The notes beneath the pieces are model-generated. The model was not told the DNA's origin, searched no databases, and saw only the letters and a program-made list of their open reading frames with translations. A program made the position numbers and the translations under genes. Shown one piece after another: positions 43,081-54,217 of a DNA stretch of 64,000 bases. How positions within the stretch are numbered: the stretch's first letter is position 1; each line of letters starts with the position of its first letter. Origin of the DNA: Umbilicaria muhlenbergii (lineage: Eukaryota > Ascomycota > Lecanoromycetes > Umbilicariales > Umbilicariaceae); the NCBI GenBank assembly GCA_000611775.1, contig KK106983.1, positions 3,034,808 to 3,098,807 on the forward strand, written 5' to 3'.

Positions 43081-46000
43081 TTCCTCTGATTCTCATGTGT
43101 TTCCTCCACTGTCATATCCTTTTCATTTGATCAAGTAGTGTGACTCATCATTTATGTTTTGCTGATCTAGAATATCTTCTACCTTGAATTCAGCATCTTG
43201 ACTCTTCAGGTTGATCTCTGATGATTTCTCTTGTACTGATGTTTCCAGGTCTGCTGGTTTGAGTAGTGATACATGAAATACTGAATGTATTCACATAGTG
43301 GGTGAGAGTTCAAGCTCATAGTTGACGCTTCCCTTAATCTTTGCAATTCAAAAAGGTCTCAACTTCATGTGGTTCAATTTATTGCTAGGTCATTTAGTCT
43401 TGATATTGTGATGTAGAAGGTATACTTTATCCTCTTCTTTAAGAGTAGGTCCTCTATCTCTCTTTTTATTATAATATATCACTGATCTTTCTGAGGCAAA
43501 TCTGATGTCTCTCTGCAGCATTTCATGCAGGTCCTTGAAGTGATTCACTTATATTCTTGCTCTCTGTGCTATTGTTACTAATCCCCTGACCTCATTCATA
43601 GCCGGGTTGAAACTGTAATTGATGTAGAATGATGATACTTCAGTTGTCTCTGTTGCTGCTGAGTTGTATGTTAACTGAGTTATCAGTAAGAGTTCTACTC
43701 AATTAGTTTGCTGATAATTAACATAACATCATAAGTACTGTTTCATGATTTGATTTAATTGCTCTGTCTGCCCGTCCGTCTGAGGATGATATGATGTTGA
43801 TAACTTGTGGTGTATTCCCAATTGGTTCACCAATGATTTTCAGAACTTGAAGGTAAAGAGTTTATCCTTATCAGAGATTATCTCCTCTGACAGTTCATGA
43901 TTGACTGCTATAACTCTTAAAAACATGTATGTGAGTTCCTCTGCTGATGATGCTTCATTATAAGGTATGAAGTATCCGTACTTCATAAGTTTATCAGTGA
44001 TAATTAATATTGAATCATAGACTGCTTTCATCAGGGGTTCTTTCAACTTTGATAACTTAATCATAAAGTTTAATGCAATATTCACTCATGGTCTCAATGA
44101 TGTTCTTGATGACTTAAGTAAATCATATGACTTATATTGATCTGCTTTGCTTCTTCAGCAGATGTTGTATTTTTAAATAATCTCCTCAACCTTTTTCTTC
44201 ATGTGAGGAAAGTAATATGTCCTTGTGAGTTGTTCTATCATCTTGTCAATTCCTTGATGATCATGTGTTTTGTTGAAATGACTTTCTTTCATTAGTTTCT
44301 GTTGAAGACTAACAGGAATGTAAATCAAGTCTTGAAAAAGTAATAAGCTTTTCTCCTTTTCAAATCTTTCATGATCTTTAATATTCTGAAGAACCTGCTG
44401 TGTTAGCTTATCATTCTTCAATGCTTTTCAAATCTCATTTTCAAAAACATCATCCTCAACCTGTATGATGAGGTTGAATTGTCTGTTGAAAGACATATTC
44501 TCTTGCTCATTCTCTTGAAGGATAGCATGACTGATGACTGACTTATCTTGTAAGTAATCAGCTCATTAACTGAGAGCATTCACTTTGATGTTCTTCAATC
44601 CTTTTTGATAATGAATTCTGAAATTGTACTGTAATAATTCTTCTGACCAACGTACCTGTCTTCAATTTAAGACTTTCATTGTTGTGAAATACAACAGATT
44701 TTTGTGATCTGAGTATACCTGAACCTCATGTTTAGGTCCTTTCAGATACACATGTCATTGTTTAAATGCATCAACAATAATTAACAGCTCCTTGTCATGT
44801 ATCTTATAACTCATTTCAGCGCTTAAAAACTTTCTTGAATAAAAAGCTACTGGCTGTAGACGTCCCTTATTGTCTGATTGATTGATGCATGCTCTTATAG
44901 CTCCGTCTGACGTGTTCATCTCAAGCGTAATAGGTTTCTCAGGGTTGAAACTCATGAGAATTGATTGAGAAGTGAATCTCTTCTTCAACTCATTGAAGGC
45001 TTTCTGTGCTTCAGGTGATCACTTGAATTTCTGATCTTTCTTGATCAACTCTGTTAAAGATGATGTGAGTTTTAAATACTTTTTGATAAACTTCCTATAG
45101 AAGTTTGTGAACTCAAGGAAGGACTGTACTTCCTTGACATTCTTTGATATTGATCATTCAACCACAGATCATATCTTCTCAGAGTTCATTTGTAACCCTT
45201 CTGGCGTTACAATGAAGCCTAGGAAGTGTACTTCCTTGAAATGAAAAAGACTCTTCTCAGGCTTTACCTGTAGTCCTGCATCTTGAAGTGCTTGTAGGAC
45301 TTTTCAAACATGCTGAACATGCTGCTTCTTCATTTTGAAGTAGATCAGTATGTCATTGAGGTAGATGACTATGAACTGATCTAAGTACTCTCACAACATG
45401 TTATTAATAAAAGCCTGGAAAGTTGCTGGCGCGTTTGTCAATTCAAAAGGCATTACCAGGTACTCATAGAGTCTGAACCTTGTTCAGAACACTGTTTTTC
45501 ATTCATCTCCTTCTTTGATATGAATCTGGTTGAAGGCTCCTGAAATATCAAACTTGGTAAATCATTACGCTCCTTGAAACTGATCCTGCAGTTTCAAAAT
45601 GAGCAGCAAAGGGTAACTGTTCTTGATGATAATGTTGTTTAATGCTCAATAGTTGACACACAACCTGAGTGAACCATCTGATTTTGGCACAAACAGTATT
45701 GAATATTCAGCTGAAGATTGTGATTCCTGTATGAATCCTTTTCACAAATTCTCCTTCAAGTATTCTCACAAAGCATTTAACTTCTGAGGTGACAATGAGT
45801 AGATAGATTGCTTTGTTGGCGTGTAATCTTTCATGATCTTAATTTCATGATCTCATTCTTAATGTTTCAGCAAGGCGTCCTGATCCTTTACAGTCATAAA
45901 CAATTCTTCAAAGTCTTTATATTCTTTAGGGATAGATAACTTGATAACAGAGTCTCAGTCATCATTGATTCACCTGCTTCACAGTATCTTTGCATCAGGA

Positions 46001-48220
46001 TTCTTCAGTTCCTCATGTGTTTCTTCTGCTGACATAGTGAAAATCTTCACTCCTTCAGGTAAGTTCAGGACTGAATATAACTTGTTCAGATTATCACTCT
46101 TAATGAAGTATATCTCATTTTCAGCTCAATCAATCATCAGATTGATCACTTGAAGTCATGATATCCTCAGGACTATATCACTTCCTGATTACTCTGTTAT
46201 GTTGAATTGAATCTTCTCCCAATGTTGATCTAAACGCATGAGCGTGGAAACCGTCTCTCAGTTTACTCATTCATCATTATGCTTTATAAAGGTCTCATTG
46301 AACCCTTGAAGTTTAAAGGGATTCTGCTTCACCTGTGTCTGAATTGCATGTTTCACAGTAAATTCTGAGTTCATGAAGTTCCCTGTGCAGTCACTGTTTA
46401 TCAACAGTCAGGCTGGCTGGCTGTTGACTTTGACTTAAACATGAAAATTGCTCATGTCTTTCTGTGCTGCAGCAGTGAACTCCTTCTGTCATTTACTACC
46501 TGAAGGCTTCAAAGTAAGCATCTTCAAGAGCCTCTGACCTGAAGGACCTCCTAGTTTTTTGAACTGAAGAAGAAGAAACTTAAGTTCTTTCTTACATACT
46601 TGAAGTCTTTCAGATTCACTCTCTGAGCTGAATGTTTGCTCAGATCTCTCTTGAAGTATTCACTTCAGAGTTCTCATACTTTCATGTGAAGTTCTCATGA
46701 GATGTGTGCTCTGTCAGGGGTAACATATCCTCCTCTGATGATGAACTGAGAACCTTTCAGAGGTATCTCCTTGATTATATCTTGATAATTAATGTCCTCA
46801 TGGTTTTGCTTCTGTGTAAATGCATCTCAGATAATGTAAAGAATCTGATTCTTTATCTCTTTTATCTGCTTCACATACTCCTCTTTCTTACTGAGGGCAT
46901 CAAGTATTTCAGTGTACATTTAAATTCACCTTTCTTCATGAGTAGCTAATCATTCATTATTGTCTTCTTTCATAAGTTCCTCTGAACCTTCAGAAGATGC
47001 TACTTTCATGAACTCTTCCTCTTCACTAGATGAGGGTATTGTATCATCACTGTCAACATAATTATCTTTCAAGTTGAACTGTTCTCACTTGTCTTAATGT
47101 CATTCTATGTTTGTGATGAGGTTCCTGCAAGAGGCTGCAGCATATTCTTTTGCCTTCTTTGATTGACATGAAAATCATTCAGAGTCATCTTTGTCACTCT
47201 GATGAACTGTGCAGCTGTCATCATAACAAGCTGTTCAGGACATAGTGTTGTGCTGAACTGATTATTTCAGTGCTGACTCCTTGAGAGCGGCGGCATATGT
47301 CTTCTTTTTTGATGGAAAGATTTTTGTCAGGACTCAACAATTGCGTGTGAAATGTTTTGACTTTTCACAGTTATAACAATTTCCTTTAATTTTAGTACTC
47401 TTAAGTAACTGCTTGATTCCTCTCTGGAATTGATTTCTCTGAAATGTCACATTGATTTCCATTGGCTGAGGGCTGTAATAAGGTTGATTGTTATACTGAG
47501 TGCTCTTGTGAGGCTTGTTCACTTTCAGTGATACATAATTCTTCTGGCTTTTCTTCATAGATCTTTCATACACGCGGTTGTTGATAATGACTGACTTTTC
47601 AATCATCTTGACCAAGGTACTTGGTCACTCTGATTAAGAGATTTCATCTTTGATGAAATCCTTCAGGCCTTTGTAATACTGCGTGATCAAGGCAGTGTCA
47701 TCTTAATTTGTGTACATGATGTGTCTCTGAAAGTTTGCTGCATACATCATGACAGCTTCTTTCTGCACAATATTGCAGATTTCTCATTTCATGATTCTTT
47801 CCTGATTAATAATCTTAAACACAATTCTTATCTGCTTCTTGAATTCCTTTAGATTGAAGAAGATCTCATTCATCTCATCTTCATGATCCTTCTTCTCATT
47901 TTTCATATAGTCTCAGAGGGTCAGCTCAAACCAATTGAGGGCATCAGATCTCAAATAAAAGAATGCATACAATATCTTGTCAGACTCCTTCTTGAACATG
48001 ATATGATTGAGGTGAATGTAAGTATCAAGCTGAGTGAGGAATGAACTCAACATCTTATGTTCCCTTAAGAACTTGTCTGATGATGAGATCTTGATCTTCA
48101 TCCCTGATGATGTCAAGCCCCTCATGACTGACAGGTCACAGCTGAAGGCTGTCATCTTTTTAAGAAACTCATGAGTCACAGCTCATTTCATGACTGATAT
48201 CTTGAGATTGATGCTCAAAG

Positions 48221-48653
48221 TGTAACAGATGATGTTGTAGTGACGGAGATAATACAATCATTCAATGAACTATATCAACATTCATCTAACCACGGCGCTT
48301 GATTCAATGAACTACTGATCACATGTAGACTTGAATAGGCTAGAAGGCAGTAGACTTATGAGATTGCATTCAATACATGAGTTGAGCATGAGCTCCTAAC
48401 TATGGATCTACCTGTGATTATATAATACTTTAAAAGACTCATGTGTGATTGTACTGCTTTATGTGTGTAATCTTACTGCTCAGAGTGCTCATGCCCTGAG
48501 CATCATGAGCAGTTGAGTGCTTGAGGTGCTCATGCCTTGAGCATCATGAGCAGTTGAGTGCTTGAGGTGCTCATGCTCTGAGCATCATGAGCAGTACCAC
48601 ATATACACCTGCTACATGTATCAACAAGGTACTGTTAGGCAAGAGGCATAACA
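48221..48653 (-). repeat. Element B LTR, 5' copy in element orientation (433 bp)
   Basis: TGTAACAGATGATG...GGCATAACA, paired with 42057-42489. Ends directly at the ATTAC target duplication. Confidence 0.88.
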
Positions 48654-48658
48654 ATTAC

Positions 48659-48678
48659 CTCACAGTAGTATGCTTACA
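48659..48678 (+). repeat. Element A 3' LTR, last 20 bp
   Basis: ctcacagtagtatgcttaca matches the end of the 5' LTR of A (35291-35310). It is directly followed by the TGAGC target duplication and then the rest of element C's LTR. Confidence 0.85.
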
Positions 48679-48683
48679 TGAGC

Positions 48684-49131
48684 ATTTAATATACAAAACT
48701 CATCAGGTGCTAGTTCAAAATAAGAAAAATTATATTTAACAACAACACAGCCTTGTAAAGATAACTTTTATTAATAAATCAACCTCATGAGGAAACTCAA
48801 TTAATAAACATTACTTCTGACACTTCATAAAAGTGATTAAAGAAGTTGACATTATTGATGACACTTCATGAAGATGTGATTTAATAATGAACATCTTATG
48901 AAAACAGCTTCATTGAGATGACTGCTTTATAAAATCTTCCTCAGACAGATTAACTTCAGAAGAAATATATTATGAGATTAAAATGTGTTTCATTTTCTTT
49001 CTTAATAATAATTCTTTACCTATTAACAATATCATACTATTGTGAACTATCAACTATAAGTTTAAGTCATTATTGTCATATAACTTCATAATTTCTTAGT
49101 TAAGATATTACCTCATGATAGTACACTTACA
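48684..49131 (+). repeat. Element C 5' LTR, bases 8-455
   Basis: 448 bp that complete the 7 bp at 34849-34855. More diverged from the A LTRs than these are from each other, in line with its greater age. Confidence 0.83.
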
Positions 49132-49535
49132 GTTTTATTGCTTCAATTCATTGTAAGAATATTGTTCAGTAAAAATAACTGAAAGCTCACAAGCTTCTTA
49201 ATTTATTTTTATAATAATTTCATTAATTACTCCTGAAACCTCACAAGTAATGATTTAAGATGATTTTATTATCTTTAATCTTTAGTTGTGACACATCACT
49301 TCTACATTCTCTGAGGAGTTCATCATGATGAATATTAAAATTCAACTTGTGAAGATTCAACTCATGAGTGAAAAGGAATGTACTAGGCAGACTGAGTTTA
49401 AAACTCATGAATAATTTACATTAAATTCATCTTCAGCTTTGAAACACACCTGTTATGAAAAGTGAGTCAAAGATAAAAACCTTTACTGTATGAAGGACTA
49501 CCTTCACTTTTCAGTAATATATACATTAAATTAAA

Positions 49536-49901
49536 TATAACAATTGAGTCATTAATCCTCTGATCACATGAAGTTATCTTTATATGATTTAAAGCTTCAT
49601 CAGGTACTTAATATCACTGAGTAAAAGCTGTTACTAATAGTAGAAATTATTATATTAAGTTGAGCATGAAGTTTTTAATTATGCAGAAGTTGAGCTTATT
49701 TATATAATAATTTACAAACCCCTCTGCTCTTTAATAATCATGATGATTAATGTTTAACTGTCTTAATCATAGTGATTGAACTGACTGATGCTCAATCATC
49801 TCAATCATAGTGATCAAAGTGGTCAACGCTCAATCAACTCAATTATTATAAAATTTATTTATTTCATCCTGTGATTCTTGTTGACTCAGTTCATTATAAC
49901 A
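49536..49901. mobile_element. Solo LTR D (366 bp) inside element C
   Basis: The ends are TATAACAATTG and TTATAACA. The flanks TTAAA (49531-49535) and TTGAG (49902-49906) occupy the place where element A has a single uninterrupted ttgag, so they read as a decayed 5-bp target duplication. No internal retrotransposon sequence remains, consistent with LTR-LTR recombination. The family differs from the A and B LTRs. Confidence 0.65.
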
Positions 49902-50427
49902 TTGAGCACCTTCCTGTGAAGTTTCACCTTGAAGAGTCAGATCACTATCTGAACTACAAAATTATAAAGTGATGAGTCACACATCATGAAGAAAAGAGCT
50001 TGAAAGATATCTGAGAAAGTTAAAAAAACTTTTTAAAGTCTCTTTTAAAAGATTATGATAATCAAATGTATAATGTATGAATGAATTAAATAAATTATCA
50101 CAAGTTAAGCAGTGAATTTAATCATAAGTATTTTTACAGATTGAATGAACTTCTGATTTAAATAAGAAATGAGGTGAAGAATTATCATTAAATTCAATTA
50201 ATGATCTTCTTCAAGGGCTTAAATCATGTCATGAAGCAGAAAATTCATAAACACTCTGTGTTTTCAAACTCTCATGAAGATTTGATTATACTCATGAAGA
50301 AACTTCATCTCAGCATCAAGACTGAAACTCACTTATGAGTAATAATCATGAACAATGACTTCAGCAAGAGTATCTCTGTGAAGATTATAAAATAAAAAAA
50401 TTGCAAACTTACAACATCTGTCATCAC

Positions 50428-50469
50428 TGTAATGAGTGATGTCATAGTGACTGAAGTAGTACTGTCATT
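50428..50469. repeat. Scrap of a second element-B-type LTR
   Basis: tgtaatgagtgatgtcatag onward matches the first 42 bp of the B LTR. It is cut short by element E. Confidence 0.6.
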
Positions 50470-50676
50470 TGTTACAGTTAATTATTTCACTTCATAAGCA
50501 GGCCTGAAACTGTTGCAAGAAGTGAATTATTTGAATTTAAAAAAGTACAAAGAAGAAAGCAGTCTTGTGAGTGCAGTCATGACATAAATATCAAGGTGTC
50601 AAGACACACTAATTTTAATTTAATTTAACATCAAGTAGTTCAATATTCATCTGTGTCAGTTGATCATGTCATAACA
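50470..50676 (-). repeat. Element E LTR (about 207 bp)
   Basis: TGTTACAGTTAATTATTTC at one end and CATGTCATAACA at the other. Its reverse complement aligns along its whole length with 59002-59218. Confidence 0.78.
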
Positions 50677-52799
50677 TCACTTCTCTTCAGACAGGAGGAC
50701 TGTCCTCAGTTTTCATCTTAAATTTTTCATCTTGACTGCCTCTTGAATTCTTTATTGATCATCATGTTGTTTTCATTCATCAAGTTCAGCTCTTCACCTG
50801 ACTTGTAAGCATTTAATTAAACTTGTAGTCTCCTCAGTGGCTTCACCCTGTTCAGATAAGCATCATGATAATCTTTTACCTTTTAAGGTGACCCTATAAA
50901 GTCATCAGCATCATATCATTCAGAGTTTAAATCATATCCCTCTCAAGTCACTTGATATTGCAAGACATTGTTGTGAATTCAGCTTGCTAGAATTTTTTTC
51001 ACTGTGTACTCAGGTTGATCATTAACTTCAGTTGATGACTCTGAGTCTTGAATTTAATTCAGCATTAAATCATCCACTGCTTTTCTTAAATGATCAGCAT
51101 GAAAGATGTTGTTCATCTTCATGTGTTTAAATAACTTCAGAACATAGAAGTGATCTTTCATGCTGAGAATTCAGTAAAGGCCTGCCATTTAATGATTCAA
51201 CTTTAAGTTAAATCTTTCAGTGGTTCAACTCTTTCAAGTAATGTAAACTCAGTCTTTAATGAAGAAGTTTAATTTCCTTCAATGTTTATTTGCTTGATCT
51301 GTCATTTTATTTTAAGCCTGTTTCAGGTTTTCCTTTGCTCATTTAACTGCATCATGAGTCTTAATAGTGAAGGTTTGAGCTTTTTCTCTTGTCAGTTGCT
51401 CTCTTATGATATTTAAGAATTGCATTCACTCTCTTTAATGAAAGTGTAGATGAGCAGTTTATTTTAACTTTAACTCATAAGGTGATATGCCTGTGAACTC
51501 ATGAGTGAGAATCACTTGAGTAAAGTTCATTACTGATAAAAGATTGAATCAGTTGTTCTGAAAGTGATTTATAAAGAGATGAAGCTGTTGATTGATGTAC
51601 TGATTCAGTACCTCAGTGCTTTCATCAGTCTGTGAGTGATATGCTGTTGAAAGCTTTTGCTTTACCCTCACAAGCTTGCAGAGTTTATTTATGAATGCTG
51701 AGATGAATTAAAACCCTCAGTCTGACATTGCTGTCTCAGGTGTTTCATAGATTTTTTAAATATACTCATAATATAATTGTACAACTTAAGCTGCTGTAAC
51801 TGTCTTCTGACATGACAGTGAGAAGGCCCTTTTTTTAAAGTAATTAATAATGATGAATATGTTATCAAAGCCTTTCTTGTCCTGTGAGAAGAATTTAAAG
51901 TCAAATGAGACATGTTGTCAGCACTTATCTTCAATTAATAACAGATGAAGTAAGCCTGAGGTCTTATCTCAGAGTACATGTATTCAATGACATGTTCAGC
52001 AGTTCAAAATAAAGATAAAACAGTCATTTGACAGATCTGATTAATAATACTGAATTAATAATAACTTTGTCATCTTAATCTTGCCTGAGTGTGCTGTCAC
52101 TGATGTTGAGTGAACCTCATTAATCAAATGAGTCTGCAAAGTGTTCACATTCAGCATCATGAGCTTTTTAAATCATGTAAAAAGGCTGTTTTAAAGCTTT
52201 CAGCCTCATTTCTTCTTTCTTGTCATTTGACAGTACTGGTTTAGTGATTCATGAAAACAGTTGACTTGCAGAATCTGATTCATCAGCTGATAAGAATTTT
52301 TCACTTGTTCAGCCTCATTCAGTGAATTATTCTTAATGTTCATTGAACTCTCATCTATTGCAGTTATTATGTAATTAAAATTCAGAAATAATTATGTCTG
52401 TGCAGTGATCTCCTTTTCTTTCTGAGTGATCAACTCATCATGTTTTTTTGTCAGAACATCAACAATGATGTTGATTATTCTTGAGTAGTAAATAATCTTG
52501 AAGTTGTAGTCTGTCACAATATCAGCTCATTTAGCCTGTCATGAATTAAGTAATCACTTGATGATAAAGTACTTCAGAGCATGATGATCTGTAATTGCAA
52601 CAAAAGGGGTTGTTTGTAAGTTTAATAACATATCACATCATTCTTGAAGAGCTTTAACAACTGCTAGCATCTCTTTGTCATGAATCTCATATTACATTTC
52701 CTCAGGCAACATTGTTTTTAAGAAGTAAATTACAGGTTTTCACTTATCATCTTTCTGTTGTTGAGTAAGCACTTCTGCAACAACTTTGCTGCTGATGTC
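50470..52799 (-). mobile_element. Element E: 3' half of a Ty3/Gypsy fossil
   Basis: The LTR (50470-50676, TGTTAC...ATAACA) is the reverse complement of the element F LTR at 59002-59218. Leftward-reading pol remains as integrase (about 51,350-51,960) and part of RNase H (about 52,450-52,795). The element stops at 52,799 in a region that corresponds to about 62,892 of element F, so roughly the gag-RT half is absent. Broken many times; inactive. Confidence 0.75.
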
Positions 52800-52969
52800 T
52801 AACCTTAATTCTCACCCTGTACCCAGGTGGGTACAGTAAGGCTGACAGAGTATATTGTATCACAGTATCAGTACTTCTCAGCCATTTCAGCCTTACTGTA
52901 CACAACCCCCTGTAATTGCTTGTACACAACCTTAACTTTTGACAGAGATGTTGAATAAAGAAGCTTGAA
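52800..52969. repeat. 170-bp direct repeat, copy 1, with inner hairpin
   Basis: Starts taaccttaattctcaccctg and ends aagcttgaa. Nearly identical to 53266-53435. Inside, 52834-52898 (65 bp) begins CAGTAAGGCTGA and ends in its inverse TCAGCCTTACTG, flanked by TA on both sides, as in Tc1/mariner-type miniature elements. Confidence 0.8.
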
Positions 52970-53265
52970 AGAAGAAAGTTATAAAGCAGTCTGAGTTCTT
53001 AAATATGCAGTTCTGCCTGTCTTTTTATCTTAAGAACTCAGAAAGTTATTAATTATGTAAATAAGTCTCAAGTTTTGATGTTCTGTCTTGATTTTCAGGG
53101 TCTTCTCACTATTCAGAGTCAGAACTTCGCACTTAAAGACTTACAACACATAGAACTTTAACACCTCAGCAGTTATGACAAAATGTTATATGAGAGAATT
53201 GTAGAGATCAATAAACTGAGTAGTTCTTACACTGAAAGAATTGTCATAACTATAGAAGTCATTAC
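52970..53265. other. 296-bp core between the 170-bp direct repeats
   Basis: AT-rich, no coding frame and no match elsewhere in the window by eye. Together with the repeats it makes a 636-bp unit inserted at the break of element E. No target duplication is visible, so the type (TRIM-like or recombined repeat) is open. Confidence 0.5.
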
Positions 53266-53435
53266 TAACCTTAATTCTCACCCTGTACCCAGGTGGGTAC
53301 AGTAAGGCTGACAGAGTATATTGTATCACAGTCTCAGTACTTCTCAGCCATTTCAGCCTTACTGTACCCAACCCCCTGTAATTGCTTGTACCCAACCTTA
53401 ACTGTTGACAGAGATGTTGAATAAAGAAGCTTGAA
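53266..53435. repeat. 170-bp direct repeat, copy 2, with inner hairpin
   Basis: Same length as copy 1, with only a handful of differences (for example gtacccaacc against gtacacaacc). Its inner TA-flanked 65-bp hairpin lies at 53300-53364. The copy ends against a G run that opens the GC-balanced island. Confidence 0.8.
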
Positions 53436-54217
53436 GGGGGGGGTGCGGCGTTGCCTATCCTGCGGCGTTGCTGGGTACATTACGTTACACCAAAAGATAC
53501 CAGATACTCCCTCATGTTGTGGAACTTCAACATTCGCTCAACCTTCGTCACCCCCGGCCCTTGGAGTCCACAGACTGCTAGCCGTTGGCTGGACCCGCGT
53601 GATGACTGCGTTGCTTGTCTGCATCGACACTTGCCTTCGTTGCGTGCAAGGCCAGGCATACCCAGCCATGGTCGATCAGGGCGTAGTACGTTCACTTGCG
53701 CCTTGGGTAAGTTAAGTCCTTTAAGGCAGATTCGCTGCCTTCAAAGTCTAGGATGAGAAACATGATATGGCACGAAAGTGAACGCTATCAGGGCGCAGCT
53801 CCTTCAAACACCTTGCAGAATAGCCATCTCTCGCAGTTAGACTCCTCCAGGTCCAAAGACTGCAACAAACAGTGAATATGTGAAGGATCCTACTCGAATG
53901 TCCATTGGCACCTCATGCGGTCCTGATGATCCACGGTCAATAATCATATGACTAGTACGGAGCCGTACACCATAAGTCTTGACTCCTTGGCATTGTAGCA
54001 CTACTGCATGCGCCATGCAGGTCGGGTGCAGGGGGGGTTACAGGGGGTAGAGCAGGGGTAGAGCAGGGGTGTGAATTTTCGCTCAATCTTGATATATTGC
54101 GGAAGAAGCGGTTATAGAGCGCAAGAAAGGCGGCTATAGACTGAAGAAAGGAGGGGATATATTTCTTTAGTTGCCTTCATAGCTAATTAGTTAGAATAGT
54201 TCATAATAATCATCATT
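53436..54217. other. Left part of GC-balanced island
   Basis: About 780 bp with normal GC content and CpG inside the AT-rich block. Short frames at 53,431-53,756 show no recognisable domain. Near 54,030-54,075 a G-rich repeat (gtagagcaggg, twice) precedes the transposase region and may be the eroded left end of the transposon. No matching inverted repeat was found on the right. Confidence 0.4.

Larger units (their letters stand above)
42057..48653 (-). mobile_element. Element B: nested Ty3/Gypsy fossil, 6.6 kb
   Basis: Inserted in the 3' LTR of A with a 5-bp target duplication ATTAC (42052-42056, 48654-48658). Pol lies on the minus strand: gag region about 48,180-47,330 with a CCHC knuckle (YNCEKSKHFTRNC) near 47,340; reverse transcriptase about 46,000-45,100; RNase H about 45,000-44,750; integrase with an HHCC-type N-terminus near 44,200-44,400 and core and C-terminus to about 43,150. 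LTR ends are TGTAAC...AACA. The two LTRs are both 433 bp and differ by roughly two dozen transitions by eye. Broken in several places; the least decayed element here and younger than A. Confidence 0.87.
34856..48678 (+). mobile_element. Element A: Ty3/Gypsy chromovirus-type fossil, 7.2 kb without its insert
   Basis: Flanked by TGAGC target duplications (34851-34855, 48679-48683). Parts in order: 5' LTR; gag region with a CCHC-type knuckle near 36,270-36,330; reverse transcriptase about 37,150-37,700; RNase H about 37,920-38,220; integrase about 38,700-39,550; a chromodomain-like end about 39,950-40,100; a 1.5-kb tail with an antisense cysteine-rich stretch; a polypurine tract; and the 3' LTR, itself split by element B. 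The domain order (RT-RH-IN-chromodomain) identifies a chromovirus-like Metaviridae element. The coding part is broken in many places by transition-type decay and it is not active. Confidence 0.85.
34849..50427 (+). mobile_element. Element C: oldest Ty3/Gypsy fossil, split by nested insertions
   Basis: LTR retrotransposon of the same family as element A. Its 5' LTR consists of 34849-34855 (TGTGAGC) plus 48684-49131; together they total 455 bp, exactly the LTR length of A. Element A inserted after base 7, duplicating TGAGC. Internal sequence matching A's leader and gag region runs 49132-49535 and 49902-50427, interrupted by a solo LTR. The remainder is missing beyond 50,427. It carries no usable coding frame and is broken many times over. 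Being the host of A, which hosts B, it is the oldest layer here. Confidence 0.8.
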
